A stretch of 64,000 bases of DNA from the NCBI RefSeq assembly GCF_901000735.1, contig NC_081548.1, positions 4,402,001 through 4,466,000 on the forward strand, in the 5' to 3' direction. The number at the start of each line of letters is the position of its first letter. Position 1 is the first letter of the stretch. The notes under the pieces are model-generated. The model was not told the DNA's origin and did no database searches. It saw nothing but the letters and a program-made list of their open reading frames with translations. This DNA is from Corylus avellana. Its lineage: Eukaryota; Streptophyta; Magnoliopsida; Fagales; Betulaceae. Made by a program: the position numbers and the translations under genes. Positions 36,142 through 49,300 of the stretch are shown in pieces.

Positions 36142-36750
36142 GTGTTTTAGTTATTTGTTAATATTTTTATTTTGAGAGTTTGATGTGAGAGGATGCGATT
36201 TGTAAAGTAAAGGCCAAGTTTGGCATGGGCACCAATCAATTTCCCGACATCTTACTTTATCAATTATATTGCTAGGACCTAGTGAAGATACTCCATCCAA
36301 CAACCTATGTGGGTACGTCTCGCTTACCCTCAAATTTTTATTTCATATAATTTTTGTGGGCGGAAAGATAAAGAGAGAGGGAGAGATAGAGAAAGAGACG
36401 AAAAGGACATATTTTGGCAGCAGGGAATTGGAGAATTTGTGTAAAATATGCAAATTGAGAATAACATTTGAGGATTTCTTTTCATGCATGCAGTTTTTCT
36501 TTCAAATCGGGTTTCTTTCTATTAAAATAACATTTATTTATGAGAGCCCCTACTATCAAGCCACTTTTTTTGCAGCCTCAAATTACTATATGACACATCA
36601 CTAATTTAAGAAAAATACAAAAATAAAAGTGAGAACAATCACACCAAATCAAAGAAAAAAAAAAAAACCGTAGCCGGCAAGACCTAGGCGAGATCCACAC
36701 CGTGGGTCTGGCTGGCGGTGAACGCCTCAAACCTCGCCGACCGTGACCTG
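36142..36750. other. Intergenic, nothing recognised
   Basis: A purine-rich patch (36370-36405) and AT-rich DNA only. Confidence 0.5.
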
Positions 36751-36855
36751 CCTCAAAACCCGTTTCTAATGCCCCAAAACCCATTTCTAATGCCTTAAAA
36801 CCCGTTTTTAATACTTCAAAACCCATTTCTAATGCCTCAAAACTCATTTTTAGAT
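36751..36855. repeat. 21-bp minisatellite, five units
   Basis: Five imperfect copies of a unit like CCTCAAAACCCATTTCTAAT+G are in tandem. Each unit is a multiple of three, so the minus strand shows a seven-residue periodic frame, but this follows from the repeat and no gene is implied. Confidence 0.85.
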
Positions 36856-37143
36856 TCAAAACTAAAACCTAAAAGTGGAAGGTTAACCTTTTAAGGATTT
36901 TATCACCCTAAAATCTAGTGTATTTTGGTCAAACTTATTTTTGTGCACTTTTTTTGTTTTTCTTATGTGTCGGTTATTGATTGAGGGCTGTAAAATGGGT
37001 GTTATCAGAATGGTCCTGATAAAAGATTTTCTCTTTATTTATATGAGAAATGATTAAAGATGGTTTTATAGATTGGATTAAAGTAATTCTAATCCAACCT
37101 TCTTTTCATTAGTAACATAATTTCAAATTCAAATTTCAAATAT

Positions 37144-37258
37144 GGGAAACTTGATTACTTAATCTTATGAAATTTCATTACTTTTGCAATTATCCTCTAA
37201 AGTTCAAAAACTCTTAATTTAGTTAGTGTGTATTGGAGGAGTGTCAAAATTACTAAAA

Positions 37259-37297
<39 letters not shown>

Positions 37298-37586
37298 GTT
37301 TTTTTTGTTTTGTTTTGGAAATGAAATAAAAAATTGCAAATATTGAAGCGTTGGCCACAATTTAAAAGAATTTGCAAAAATACTCACGTTTTGAATCTTT
37401 GCAATTTTTTAAAAATAAAATACATGGGTATTTTGAAAATGTTGACATGATTTAACCAAAAAAACTTAACGAATGGGTGACATTGCAAAAAATTAGAAGT
37501 TTGATATACTAAATTGAAAGTTTTTTAACTTTGAAGGGTAATTACAAAAGTGATGACAGTTTAAGGGGATTAAGTCAAATTTTCTC
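37144..37586. mobile_element. Mutator-like MITE with long inverted repeats
   Basis: The left end GGGAAACTTGATTACTTAAT and following 80-90 bases are mirrored at the right end (ACTTTGAAGGGTAATTACAA...TTTTCTC). The middle has a (CT)n tract (37262-37291). The layout matches the better-preserved copy at 42843-43279. The TSD is decayed (TTCAAATAT against ATTAAATAT). Confidence 0.6.
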
Positions 37587-37587
37587 A

Positions 37588-38880
37588 ATTAAATATCATT
37601 AAAATATATGGAAGATTCTTCCTAAGGTTAGGAGTGCAATAGAACTAATGATCGAGTTCTATGTGAATTTCTCGACGTTTCAAAAAAAAAAAAAAAATGA
37701 TCGAGTTCTATGCATTTAATTTGAGGCCAATCACTTGCTAAGGAAGCACTTTCTCTTTAGTGATAAATATGTCCTCTTGAAGGAGGTTCTCTAGTGTATC
37801 TATGATATTGTTTCTTTCTAGCGTTGTACTTAAAGCGTTTTATATAAACGAGATACTTGAATGTCTTAAAAAAAATAAAATTGAGGGCAAAACAAAGATT
37901 TTGGTATATTGATGCTGAATATATAGATATATAATTTATTGTTTGATTATTCACCAATTTTAGTAAGGAATATTCAGAAAATTATCGAAGTAGAACAAGT
38001 TTTAAGGTTCACACCATTCACATTGTCCAACAACTCGTATACTATATTTGTAACAAAAGTGAATTACAAGCATATCCCATAATCATCAAAATTTCAAGGC
38101 AAAAATATTGGATATAATTTAATTAGAAGTGAATTAACACTTAAAGAATTATATTAAACATTTTAAAAAAGAAATTGAAGTTGAACTAGTTTCGTATTCT
38201 ACTTATTATTGGAGATTTAAATGAGAGAGAAGTTAAAGTAAGAAAGGGAGTCTATTTATGATTTATTATTATTATTAATTTTTTTTTAAAGCTAAAAGCT
38301 AAACACAAAATACCTCTTAATTGCCCATATTTCTAACAAAACTCACTTGAGCCACTACTTTATTTAATATTTGAAATCCATACACATACATCTTAAATGA
38401 CTCACAATATAGTAAGCTAACAAAATAATAATAATAATAATAATAAGGATATATAACACAATAAAAATGAAAAATAATTTTATGGTCGAATAAAATTTAT
38501 AGGATCGTTCTCAAATCGAGGTTGACTACAATCCATTAACTAAATTGCAACTTGTTGAGTGGTTGATAGGCTGATAAGATGAGGCTTAGAACGTGACTTA
38601 CATAAGTGTCCGAAGAGTTTAAAACTTGTTCAAACGCATAAATTTCATAGAACCTTTGTACAATTCATACCATTAGAAGAAATTTCAGCTCCTCATTGTG
38701 AATAGTAAAAAAAAAAAAAAGGCAAAAAAAAAAGTGTTAGTTTTAACACTTTGCATTAAGAGTGTGCGCACTACGCACCCGTCCGTTTTATGCTTGAGAT
38801 TTTTTAAACTTGATCACCACGTCTGAAAAAAAGTATAATATATAAATTCATGACAATTTATTATAGTAATTAATTATGCG
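37588..38880. other. Intergenic upstream of the Agenet gene
   Basis: AT-rich with (AAT)n at about 38424-38444 and A-runs. No gene is recognised. The end of this region should hold the promoter of the next gene, but no clear TATA box was picked out. Confidence 0.45.
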
Positions 38881-39028
38881 CATTCTTGGTCTCTCAAACC
38901 CTAGCTTTTAATTTCCCCTTTCAACTCACGATCACAAAAGAACGCAAATCTGTTAGATAGAGAAGCAGAAATCGATCAAGAAAAGCAGGATTCTTCAGTG
39001 ATTGAATTCCTTACGATCATCGAGGGAG

Positions 39029-39888
39029 GTAAGGGAGTCCTCTCCTCAATTTTGAGTTCTAGGGTTTCGATTTTCGTTCATAATACCAGTTTATTGTTGT
39101 CCTATCTGCATTTGTTTTTGTACCAATTTTAAGATTTTTTCTTTCTTTCTTTCGGCGATTGACGTTCTGTTACCGCTTCAGAAATCAAATTTTTATTTAT
39201 TATTTATTATTTATTTTTAATTTATTTTGTGGTAAAAATTAATTAATTAATTATTGTGTGTGTGTGTGTGTGTATTTTCTAGTTGCATATGATCTGTTTG
39301 GTTCTGCTTAATGGATTTGTTTTGATTTATTGAATGTTATCTGAGCTTTGGATTGAGTACCTTTTGTTGTATGTTTGGGGTTTATGATTATTCTGTGGTT
39401 AATTTGTTATGAAGTCGGTGTTTTTGGAAACTGATTGTTCTGTATTTAATCTTTGCTTTGATTTTGTTCCTATCTGATTTGGTTTTGGTAGACTGTTGGT
39501 TCTCCGTAGAAAAAGACTGTTATTTCTTACCTGTGTGGCAGGGTGTTTTGCACAGTGTCCCCGGATCTATTTGGGGCCGAAACCTTGGATACCCCGGTTT
39601 TCCAAAAAAAAAAAAAACAAGATTTGTTTTTGTATCTAGTTATTCTGATATATGTCTGAATGGTTGCTTTTTTTGTGATGAAAAATGTTTAAATCATATG
39701 TTCAATATTTAGAATTACTGCTAAATAGTTCATATAGCATTTGTGTAACTGCACTTGGAGTTGTTTCTTTTTTGGTGTATTGCTTATATCAAAGGGTTAT
39801 TGGACAAAAAATGTAGTTGGGGAGTAACATATTTTGGGTGCAAGGAGATTTTATCTGATTGTGACATTTACGTTCTTGGTTCTTACAG
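39029..39888 (+). other. 5' UTR intron of the Agenet/ENT gene
   Basis: A good donor (GAGGGAG followed by GTAAGG) and a good acceptor (TTCTTACAG) enclose T-rich DNA with a (GT)n run near 39256-39273. Splicing would place a short leader exon 22 bases ahead of the ATG. Long leader introns often raise expression in plants. Confidence 0.6.
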
Positions 39889-39910
39889 GTTTTGTGATAG
39901 CATAGCAATC

Positions 39911-41504
39911 ATGAGATTCATAAAGGGGAATACAGTTGAGGTACTACGGAACAAAGAGGTGCCTCCAGGCGAGTGGCGTTGTGGTAAGATTATCTCAGGT
40001 AATGGGCACACTTACAGTGTTGTATATGAAGATCCTTTTGGCATGAGAAGTGAGGCACTTGTGGAGCGAGTGCCAAGGAAGACCATTAGGCCCTGCCCTC
40101 CTGTGGAAAGTGTGGAGAGTTGGGCAGTTGGAGATGTTGTGGAGGTGTTTGATGTTGGTTCCTGGAAAGCAGCTATGGTTTTGAAGGTTCTGGGTGGGCA
40201 TTATTGTTTGGTTAGGCTACTGGGATCTTGTGAGGAGTTCAGAGTTAAAAAATCCAACATTCGGGTGCGTCAGTCTTGGCAAGATGACAAATGGGTTGTC
40301 ATCGGAAAGGTAAGGGCTTTTTTTTTTTTTTTTTTTCTTGTCTTGCTTTAGTTTGTTATTATGTTTAGTTTCTTAGCTACACTTTAATGATAATGTTTAT
40401 TCTTTCTTTTCATTTACTTGGTCTCTGGTTAGATTTGATCTTGAGTCCTTATTTTTCTTACTAATTGGGTGTTAATAGTCGGATGTCAAATTTCTATGTA
40501 AAAGTCACTGAATTTTATTTTATTTTATTTTTATTTTTTTAACTTCTAATTGAAAAGCATATCACCTATCATAGTTGACACACTGTTTTTTCTCAGAAAC
40601 AAAGTGTCACTGAATCAGTTTATGCTATCCTTACCTTTACGTTGACTAATTTTATCTTGGCTTTTGTTCACAGGGTTCAGGAAGTTGTGAGGCTGTGAAA
40701 TCCAAAAAACCATCTAGCTTGAACTGTTATCTGATGAACTCTGAGTTTCCGCAATTCATTAAAGCCAGAAAGAAGCAGACAGGAAATGATCATTTAGCTG
40801 CCCAAGACAATACTTGTTTTCAGGAGTCTCATATTGTCTCATCTAGAACATTGAAGAGACTGTCCCCTTATTCCTCTCATATTGAAGAATATACCAGAAA
40901 AATGAGAGCAGTTGAGAAAGAGGGTGAGAGTCAAAGATTCATTTCAGAGTCCCCATCCCCCTTGTTGAAAAAGGTAGATGCTGTTGCTTACCCACGAGTA
41001 AAACTGGGTGAAAAATACATGCCTGCTTCCTCTAATAATCAAAAAACTGGATATTTTGAATTGGAGAGGGGAAATCAGAATGATTCTGTTTTGTCTTTTC
41101 ATGAAAGAAGTTCAGAACCTACCGAGTGTGATAGCGTGGCATCTTCTGTTGGTAGTTGTAGTGTTGTTAGTAACAGTCCAATTAAGTTGTCAGGTCATAT
41201 TATATCAGGTCCTACTCAAGATGCAGATACCCTTTGTAGTGATGCAGATTCCTTTTATGATTGTGGAGATGAGGAAGGAAAATGTCCACTTTCTCTTAAA
41301 GAGGATGTAGCAGCAAAAATCCATAGACTAGAGTTGCATGCTTATTGCAGGACTCTAGAGGCAATATATGCTTCTGGGCCCTTAAGTTGGGAACAAGAAG
41401 CTCTATTGACAAATCTCCGTATTTCACTCAATATTTCAAATGATGAACATTTGATGGAGATAAGGCACCTAAAATCAGTTGGAACTGGCCTTCATCTTAG
41501 TTAA
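39911..41504 (+). CDS. Agenet (Tudor-like) and ENT domain protein
   Basis: Two coding exons, 39911-40309 and 40674-41504, give 409 residues. A 5' UTR intron is also likely (donor at 39029 after CGAGGGAG, acceptor before 39889), so transcription should start near 38900-38950. Residues about 3-130 are a pair of Agenet modules (KGNTVEVLRNKE, then WAVGDVVEVFDVGSWKAAMV). Residues about 343-403 form an ENT domain (KIHRLELHAYCRTLEAIYAS), with a Ser-rich low-complexity region between. Agenet modules belong to the Tudor royal family and bind modified histones or RNA; ENT is the EMSY N-terminal helical fold. This order, Agenet first and ENT last, differs from EMSY-LIKE proteins and fits plant 'Tudor-like RNA-binding' proteins such as At2g25590 and At4g32440 (from memory). 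It is likely nuclear; the exact role is unknown. Confidence 0.9.
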
Positions 41505-42842
41505 CTAATAATCAAGGGATTTGTTTTCCTTTAGAATAGGATATTCCATAGTAGGCTTTTAATGTCCTCACAAATCATTGTAAGAAGCAGGAGTAATGGT
41601 TGCTTTTTGTAGAATCAGTCTTGGCGTTTCAATCTGTACTTGGAAATTATGTAACAAAAATTTGTATACAGGAATGAATATTTTTCTGGCTCATCGCAGT
41701 GTTCTTTTATGCCCTTTTTCTTCTTTTTCCTTATATGTATTCATTCATTTTTGGGAGGATTTTATGATATTTAATTATTTTCAGCTAAGATCGTGAAGTT
41801 CTTTTAAATCATTGGAAAGGTTTGGCTGCCATATCATTTTGAGAAAATTCTTATTGACTTTTCTATCTGCATCCCTTGATTTTTTAAATCTTGCACCCAA
41901 AAAATAAGGAAAAAAATTTGAATTATTCTGTATCTGATGTTCTGGATATGAGGATGACAAGTTGCAATCTAACCCTATATGTCTATGCTTGCATAAAATG
42001 TTCGCCTGTCCTGCCTTTATTATGTTTGGCTGGTTGACTAATTTGGCATTTATAAGAACATTGAAGCTCTTCAATTATTTACTAGGTGGCAATGGAATTT
42101 GAATTCTGACGTTTGAAATTTTCTTCTATCCTCTGGCCTATGGAGATTGTGCTTATCCCTTCCCCTCATTATGTTTATTCCCTTTTATTTCATTCTGGTG
42201 AGGTTATGGCATCAATTGATTTGTTATGCATGCAGAGGAGTAATAAGAAAGCTATTTTTTTGCTCCACTGTGTAATCCTTTTGTTCGATCTAAATTATAC
42301 TATGGCTTGATTCCCTCACCATTTTGCACTGGGAGTTGTCTTTCAAGAATGCTATTGATGAATCCCCTACTTTTTCCAGGGCCAAAGTTGGAGGCTTGCA
42401 TGTCTTGCTTCCAAAGGTCTAAAGATGATGTTGGGTTTTGCCGCCTTTCTCTTGGCTTAAACAATGGGGCAAGAACTGCATCTAATTTTTTACATAAGAA
42501 AATAGATGACCATTGAATGGCATCATTATTTCATCTGATTCAATGATATAGTTCATTTCAGGTTTGCTGGGAACCATGGACATATATGGACCTATGGTGC
42601 CAATATAAAACCCAATCTTTGAAACAGCTGCAAGAACAATCTTGATGTGGAAGGCCTTATCAAACTTCTACTTCAGATAATGAACACATCAGTATAGTTT
42701 TCTTTTATATGGCATATTTATTTAGTGCATAATGTTTGTCTTTTACCACTCTGGATAATTTCCTTTGTTTAACTAATTTCCTAGTATTTCCTCAAAATTG
42801 GAAAATAGAGGTTTGGATTTTCCTAATTTTATGTTATATTTA
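41505..42842. other. 3' flank of the Agenet gene
   Basis: Probably contains the 3' UTR. No further domain or gene is seen; short open frames here lack any family match. Confidence 0.5.
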
Positions 42843-43279
42843 GGGAAAACTTTACTTACCACCCCTGATCTTTCATCACTTTTGCAATCATACCCTTAAA
42901 CTCTTAAAAGTGTCAATTTAGTATATCCATCTTTTTTTTTTTTTTTTTTCAATTTCACCCGTTCATTAGGATTTTTTGTTAAATCTTGTCAAAATTCCCA
43001 AAATGTCATTTAAAAAAAAAACAATATTAAATTTTTTTTAAAAAAAAGATTCGGGTGTGAGTATTTTTACAAATTCTCTTGATCAACAACTAAATACTTG
43101 CAAATTTTTTTCTAAAAAAAATTATCGGTATTTTGGGAATTTTGATACCCCTCCGTTAGGAATTGAAATGGAAAAAGAAAAAATTGAAAAATGAATATAC
43201 TAAATTGACACTTTTTAAAGTTAAAAGGGTATGAGTGAAAAAATGATGAAACATCAGGGGTGGTGAGTGAAGTTTTCTC
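42843..43279. mobile_element. Mutator-like MITE with perfect 9-bp TSD, 437 bp
   Basis: TTATATTTA flanks both sides (42834-42842 and 43280-43288). Long inverted repeats run from GGGAAAACTTTACTTACCAC at the left and its mirror ending GTTTTCTC at the right, and extend roughly 170 bases. A 9-bp duplication with long TIRs and no coding sequence is the Mutator-type MITE signature. Confidence 0.88.
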
Positions 43280-43846
43280 TTATATTTAATATATGAGAGA
43301 TGTGAAGCTACTCACAATGATTCTATCATCCATATGATCTGCTTAACTGGGGACCTGTTTTTGTACAAGTCCTATTTTGTTACCGTAACTGACGCTTGTT
43401 CCCTTGCTATTATATTATAGAATTGGGAGAGAACTTCAGTGCTACCTTGGAATACCCTACTACCACTTTCTTTCTTTTCTGGGAACTTTCCCCTTTATAC
43501 TTTCTCTTGGTGTGTAACTGCTAATCACTAGTAGCACATGGCCTGTTTCACTCTGTAACTTAGGCATAAAGACTTATATGTATGCTTGTAATGTGGATGC
43601 CCATATAGGATAGCATGGCAATGCATTTATGGGACTGCTGATTGAGCAGACATGGCATGGAATTATTGGGGAGTTCATAAGAAAATAAACATATTATTAA
43701 AAAAATTATCTGTCTGACTTACGGGTTCCATACAAAATTAAACAGCATCCAATGGTTTTTTTCATTCTCAAGAAGTGTGATTAATTGAAGTTAGTACTTT
43801 TGAACTATGGCTGCTGAGTGAATGTACTCAGGGTTGATTATGGAAT

Positions 43847-44009
43847 GAGTAATGCTAAAAAAATGTACTCCTTGTGTCCCTCCAAAAATGATGTAGCTTT
43901 TAAAATCACTATTAAATCAAAATCCAATAGTGATTTATCACAAATCCAATAGTAATTTTAAAACCCACATCAATTTTAAAGGACACAAGGAGGACATGTA
44001 GCATTACTC
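43847..44009. mobile_element. 163-bp MITE with GAGTAATGCT termini
   Basis: The inverted ends GAGTAATGCTA and AGCATTACTC enclose paired segments (CCTTGTGTCC and GGACACAAGG; CAATAGTGA and its mirror). Related copies occur at about 35583-35690 (partial) and 59537-59697. Confidence 0.7.
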
Positions 44010-44418
44010 GGCACAAGATATTTTGGTTTTCTGACTTTTACAAGTGATGGTTAACTCAACTACCTACTCTTTTGCCCTTACTACAAATGTCTGTAATCCA
44101 AATTCTGTGAACATAAGTTTCCTTTATTAGTGAAGGAAGACATGTTTTTTTTTGTTTGTTTGTCTCAATTGCCTTGTTAGATGCCATTCTAGTGAACTTC
44201 AGAGGTTGTATCCCTTTGAGCATGCTGGTGATAATATGGATGTTCGCCAAATGAGAGTCATATTGGTGTCTAAAAAACTCTGTTTCTTTCCCTAGTCTTC
44301 AGGTGTTGTATAGTAATTTTGCTTTGAAGAACTTGGACTCTTGTTTGAGTGTAATTCTTCTTTTTAATCATTCAGCCTTTCGTTTTATATTTGGACAATT
44401 GTGTTTGTAGCTCCTTTA

Positions 44419-44825
44419 GAGCATTCCCAATAGAGGAGCTAAATTTTTATGCAAAATAGTTCCTCAAAACTCACTTTATCTAGTTTAGCTAATGAATTTT
44501 TAAAGGCCTCCTACATCCGATTAGCTATATTTTTATCTATATATCATTTAAATATTTTTTTATTAAAAATTGTGAAAGAATATTCTCATAATGATCCTTT
44601 GAAAAGTGGAAAAAGTTTTTAGAAAAAGAAAAAACAAGTGAGAAACAATAAAAAATAAAATAGCTCCCTTGAAAAGTGTTGTTACATGTAGCTTTTCTTT
44701 GGGGCTAATCCAATCAAATATCCATTTTGCATTTTTTTTGGCTAAGCCAATGTGGGGTGTTTTTTACAAATCTGATTAGTCATTTTAGATAAAAATACCA
44801 TTTGGCTCCTTCATTGGGAATGCTC
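44419..44825. mobile_element. Tourist-like (PIF/Harbinger) MITE, TTA TSD
   Basis: The inverted ends GAGCATTCCCAAT and ATTGGGAATGCTC are perfect. TTA flanks both sides (44416-44418 and 44826-44828), the target duplication of PIF/Harbinger elements. The 407-bp inside is AT-rich and non-coding. Confidence 0.82.
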
Positions 44826-44828
44826 TTA

Positions 44829-47044
44829 GAGATTAGTTTTCTTGATTTTTTTATTATTTTTTCTCCTTCTATCTAGGTGTTTCTCTCATATACTTGTCTA
44901 CTTTAGTTGTACTTTTGCTTTTAATGATATTTCAATTATGCATATAAAAAAATAGGAGTGGAGGTGACTATTCAATGCACAACAAATGCATTGACGTGCA
45001 TAGGAATATTTGTGTTATATCTATTTGCGTTTTTGATTTGTTGTTGCTTCTCTTTTATGATCTTACAGCTTTCACCTTTCATAATTAGCGAGTGTTCATC
45101 TTGTTATCCATTATTTCTTTTAATGTTAGGTACTTGAAGCAACTGTGTTTCATTTCTTTAGTTGGATGCACTTTAGCTGTGAATTGGTCGCATTTGTGGA
45201 GTTTTGGACATGAAGTAATTTCCATCTACAGCCATTTGTTTGGTTTTAGGTCAAGCTTTTTTAGTTTTATTATCAGCTCTAGGATTGGGATCTGAAGTGG
45301 GTTTTGGGGAGAATATTTGGTTGCTTTTACAGTATATGATGGATGTTTGTGCATGTCTGGTCCTCTACAGTTCTTTTCTCGAGTATCAAGTTAAGTTCAT
45401 TGCAGTAACAAATTTGCACAGGACTATGCAAAAACTTTTTTTCTAGTCATTATTTTCCGCTAGTTCCTTCATCAACCAAATCCTATAGTAATCTACATTT
45501 AGCATTTGTAGTTGTGATCATCAATGATACAGAGATAAATGGATTGTATAAAGATATGTGTTTTCATGTCCCTGGGGTCCGTGGGGGCAGGGCGCTGGGC
45601 TTTAGAAACTGTGCTAATTTGGCTGTAGACTTGTCAATATTAATTTATGTTGGTGTACCTTTGGAACTATCTTATTAATGAAGAAGATAATTCCAGCACT
45701 GTGTATATGACTGCTCTTGTTTTTTAACTTGGCATATGATGAATGCTGGATCTTTTGTTTGTCATTACTTCCTTTGATTTTAGGAGCCTTTTACTTAGAC
45801 AACCCATCCTCGATAATGCCTGTAAATGCTGCACATGTAGTGGAAGGTTTCCTGGGACTTGATCCTCCCATACTCAGCGCTGCTCTCCATACAAATTACT
45901 TAATGAACTGAGTTTTTTAGTAAATTTTGAGAATGTCCCAAGTTATCTCTAGTTACTGTCTTGAGATTTAGCAACAGTGGCATGGAAATTGGATTTGCAA
46001 TATTTCTCAGGCTCAAGTCCTTTGATTTATTGAGTTCATACTTGTCCTGAATTGGATTTCTGCAGGAAATTTGATTCATAATGGAGCAGTCGGTTGATTA
46101 TGATGCTCACAAAGATCTTCAAGTCAAAAGATGGAGTTCCTGAGGCTGTGTTGATGATGAGAAGTTTAGCTGATCCTATGGAAGGTGAATTTTTCATGAA
46201 TCTGAGTACTCAGTCAATTTCACATTGAAAGTAAGTGAATCTCCTACCATTCTTAAAACCAAGCGGTTTTACTGACTTGAAGAACTTAGTATTAGTATTT
46301 GGATAAATGTTTATATGGAAAAGATGCGGACATGGAAGCAGTTGCACCTCTAGAGGAGATCACTTGGTCCATTACTAATGCATGGTAATGGAGATTGATA
46401 TCCTAACTTAACATGTGCTACTCGATAATGAGAATAGAATTTTGTCTTACAGATATATGAGCTGATCAACAGCAGTGTCTTGCAAAGACGGCTTGGAAGG
46501 GGTGTGGCTTTTTGATCACCATTTAAGTTGGGTTTTTGTTAGGGTCCTCTCTCATACAACTGAGTTGATGTAGTACTGTCCATTAAACTATTGGATCAAT
46601 TTTTATTAAAAAGAAAAATAAAAATAAAAATGTTTAAGGGCGAATAAGCACTACTATATTAGCTTAGTTGTACGAGAGTGAAATAGGAGTTGAGTATTTA
46701 GAATTACCCACACGCGTCTTCGAGTGCGGAACTTGCTACATGGCCTATTTTTCCATCTGTCTCCTCTCATTTCCCTCTGCTTATCCTTGCCTCTCTCGGT
46801 CATCTCTTCTGCCCCTCACTGTCATATCCTCCCCCATCGGGTGAGCATTGAGCCAAAGGATATTTACTAATTTGCACGGACAGAAAATGCATTGTCCAAA
46901 GGGCCTTTCCCACAGCTTCTCGACCAACTAGTATGGGCGCACACCTCCCCATCATGGCCTTGCCTTTGTACTTTGTCGTCACGGACCCATCTCCTGTAGC
47001 CTTAGAACTTGCTTGTTCGTGAACTATCGTCTATGGTAGCCTAT
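44829..47044. other. Intergenic, nothing recognised
   Basis: AT-rich, with only short chance open frames and no domain, RNA gene or clear transposon end. Confidence 0.5.
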
Positions 47045-47442
47045 TTAGAGCCTGTTTGGGATTGCAGTGAAAAATAGTGTTTGGATGTACAGCTTTTGCC
47101 TGTGAGCTTTTGGCAAAAGTGTTATTATTGAAAAGCTGTTTATATGTTTGGTAACTGCATGTTTTAAGTGTGTTTTTTGATGTTACTGAAGTTTGGTTAC
47201 AAAACTAAAAAAGTGCTTTTAGTTGCAAAAATGATAATAAAGGACATGTAATGATTTTTTTAAGTATAGGCTGAAAAAAAATCATTACATGTCCCACCAA
47301 ATATATGTCATTTTACGTAAAATCATTACATGTTTTTCAATAAAGGCCTAAGGTTGGCAATCATTTTATTTTATTTTTTTTCCATTTTATACCAACATTT
47401 TTATATAAAAATGTTTAATGTTAGCTTTCACAAGTAAAAATT

Positions 47443-47876
47443 TGGAGAAAATATATTTTACCTCCTGAACTATCTACGCATTTGCACTTTGACCTCTAAT
47501 ATTTAAAAAGTGAAACTTGACTCACTCCCAAACTTTCAAATTGTTGCAATTCGACCATTCTGACTTTTTTTTTTTTTTTTCTCTCTCTAAAATGCCCCAA
47601 TCCCAAGTTAAAAAATAATAATTTAAAATTTTTAAAAATTAAGGGGTGGCCGGCCACCCCAGTCCACCTTTGCCACCCTGGATAGTTCTTAATTTTTTTT
47701 ATTTTTTATTTTTTAAATTAACTTGGGATGGGGCATTTTGGGAAAGAAAAAAAAAAGTCAGAATGGTCGAATTGCAACAATTTGAAAGTTTTGGGGGGTC
47801 AAGTGTCACTTTTTAAACTTTAGAGGTCAAAGTGCAAATGTGTGGATAGTTTAGGGGGGTAAAATGTATTTTTCCT
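47443..47876. mobile_element. Foldback MITE nested in the left Harbinger arm
   Basis: TAAAAATT flanks both sides (47435-47442 and 47877-47884). The inverted ends are TGGAGAAAATATATTTTACC and its mirror GGTAAAATGTATTTTTCCT, with a GGCCGGCC-centred core. The right Harbinger arm has the uninterrupted sequence at 50922-50929, an empty site. Long TIRs and an 8-9-bp TSD suggest a Mutator-like MITE. Confidence 0.85.
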
Positions 47877-48207
47877 TAAAAATTATTTTGTAATGGTTTA
47901 TGTATCAAAACGTCAACATTTTCTTTCTTTTGTACTTATATGTAATAAAAAGTGATGTCAATCATTTTCTTTATTTTTTAATTATTTAAAGTATTTAACA
48001 TATCAAAGTATTTAACACACTTTTTAACACCACAATCTTTCAAAGTATTTAACACATAAAAAGAACAATATTCAATGAGATCCTTATAACATTTTAAATA
48101 GTTTATAACAAAACAACATAAAAAAAATAAAAATATTAGCGGGTAATAAGTAGATTAGCAATATGATCACGGTCAATGTTCATAGAATTTTCATTGGATG
48201 TCTCTGA

Positions 48208-49300
48208 CTATTGTATGCTTGACTCATATTGTGCTTTATGATTGCTTATACTGCCAATAGGTAATAAATCATCATCATCATAATATGGTTGGAACTTAAT
48301 ATCCTTTATTGCATGCTTCCTAATGAAGGTATGAAGAGTCATAGACGCCATCATGATTTTCACTTGTTTATCATAAGGAAAACTCGGCATGCAATGTAAT
48401 AACTTTCACTTTTTTTTTTTTTTCAAACTCTAAATGTTCTTTTAATAGTACATCTAATTGATGAATGTGCATGATTAAAAATTTTATGCATACCCCTCGG
48501 TTGGCTTCCGCGACGAAAGTCTAGTAGATAATACTGCTCCCCTTTGTAGGGCCCCATGTATCTCTTCATGTGAGGATATCCTACATCTACCAAGTAATAT
48601 TTTCCTGCAAAAAATATATGAATAATGGTCATAAAAAATATTGAAAGTATATTTTTTTTCATGTATAATTTATAATTGTTATTTTTATTAAATACAAACC
48701 TCTAGGTAGGTGTGAAAATCGTAATTTTTCCTTTCGAATAACTTCCAAAAAAATACGTGTATCATGTGCAATACCTTCTCATCCAGCCCAAACAAAGGTG
48801 AAACACAAACGAAAATCACAAACAGCCATAATATTCTGAGTATGAGTCCCTTCTCGACCAATATATGGTATTTGTTTTTATGGAGGAATTTTAACTGGCA
48901 CATGGGCTCCATCAATGGTTCCCATACAATCTTTGAAGTGTGGCCAATACCGCTTATTATCATGAATTTTGCTTGGAACATCCTTAAACTCCCTATCAAT
49001 AGGATTAATAATGTTAATCGCCATTCTCGAAACGACCATTAAAACACTAGTAAAATGTCTACTAATTGTTTCTCGTGAATGTTGAAACCTTTCTTGCACT
49101 ATTCTATGTCAAAACCCATGGCCTAAAGTATTCAATAACATAGCCACCAACTCTTTAACAGTTAATTTCTTAGTACATCTTAAATGATATCTTTCCTTCA
49201 ACTCTTTACACAAGTAAATGAATACATGTATTTCTATTCTGAAATTTTGTTTGCACCTATTAGGATTACCTTATAAAATCTCCATAACCCACTTATAACC
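48208..49300 (-). pseudogene. PIF/Harbinger DDE transposase, left copy, dead
   Basis: Leftward from about 49300 the frames read ELVAMLLNTLGHGF, then RETISRHFTSVLMVV, FKDCMGTIDGAHVPVKI, a VCDF box, YYLVDVGYPHMKRYMGPYKG, FRRGSQPRGMHKIFNHAHSS and, near 48390-48310, YDKQVKIMMASMTLHTFIRK. These are hallmark HARBI1-type nuclease segments. The third catalytic residue is lost: the ERTFG box reads KRTFR here. A stop follows VPVKIPP, another replaces Trp after FVWAG, and an intron-like gap lies near 48605-48700. There is no N-terminal Myb-like partner gene. Confidence 0.88.

Noticed and set aside
36578..36859. Minus-strand frame with a seven-residue repeat
   Set aside because: The periodicity reflects the 21-bp minisatellite; no gene structure supports it.
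45092..45446. Hydrophobic open frames between MITEs and the Harbinger palindrome
   Set aside because: T-rich DNA produces Phe/Leu-rich frames by chance; there are no splice signals or homology.
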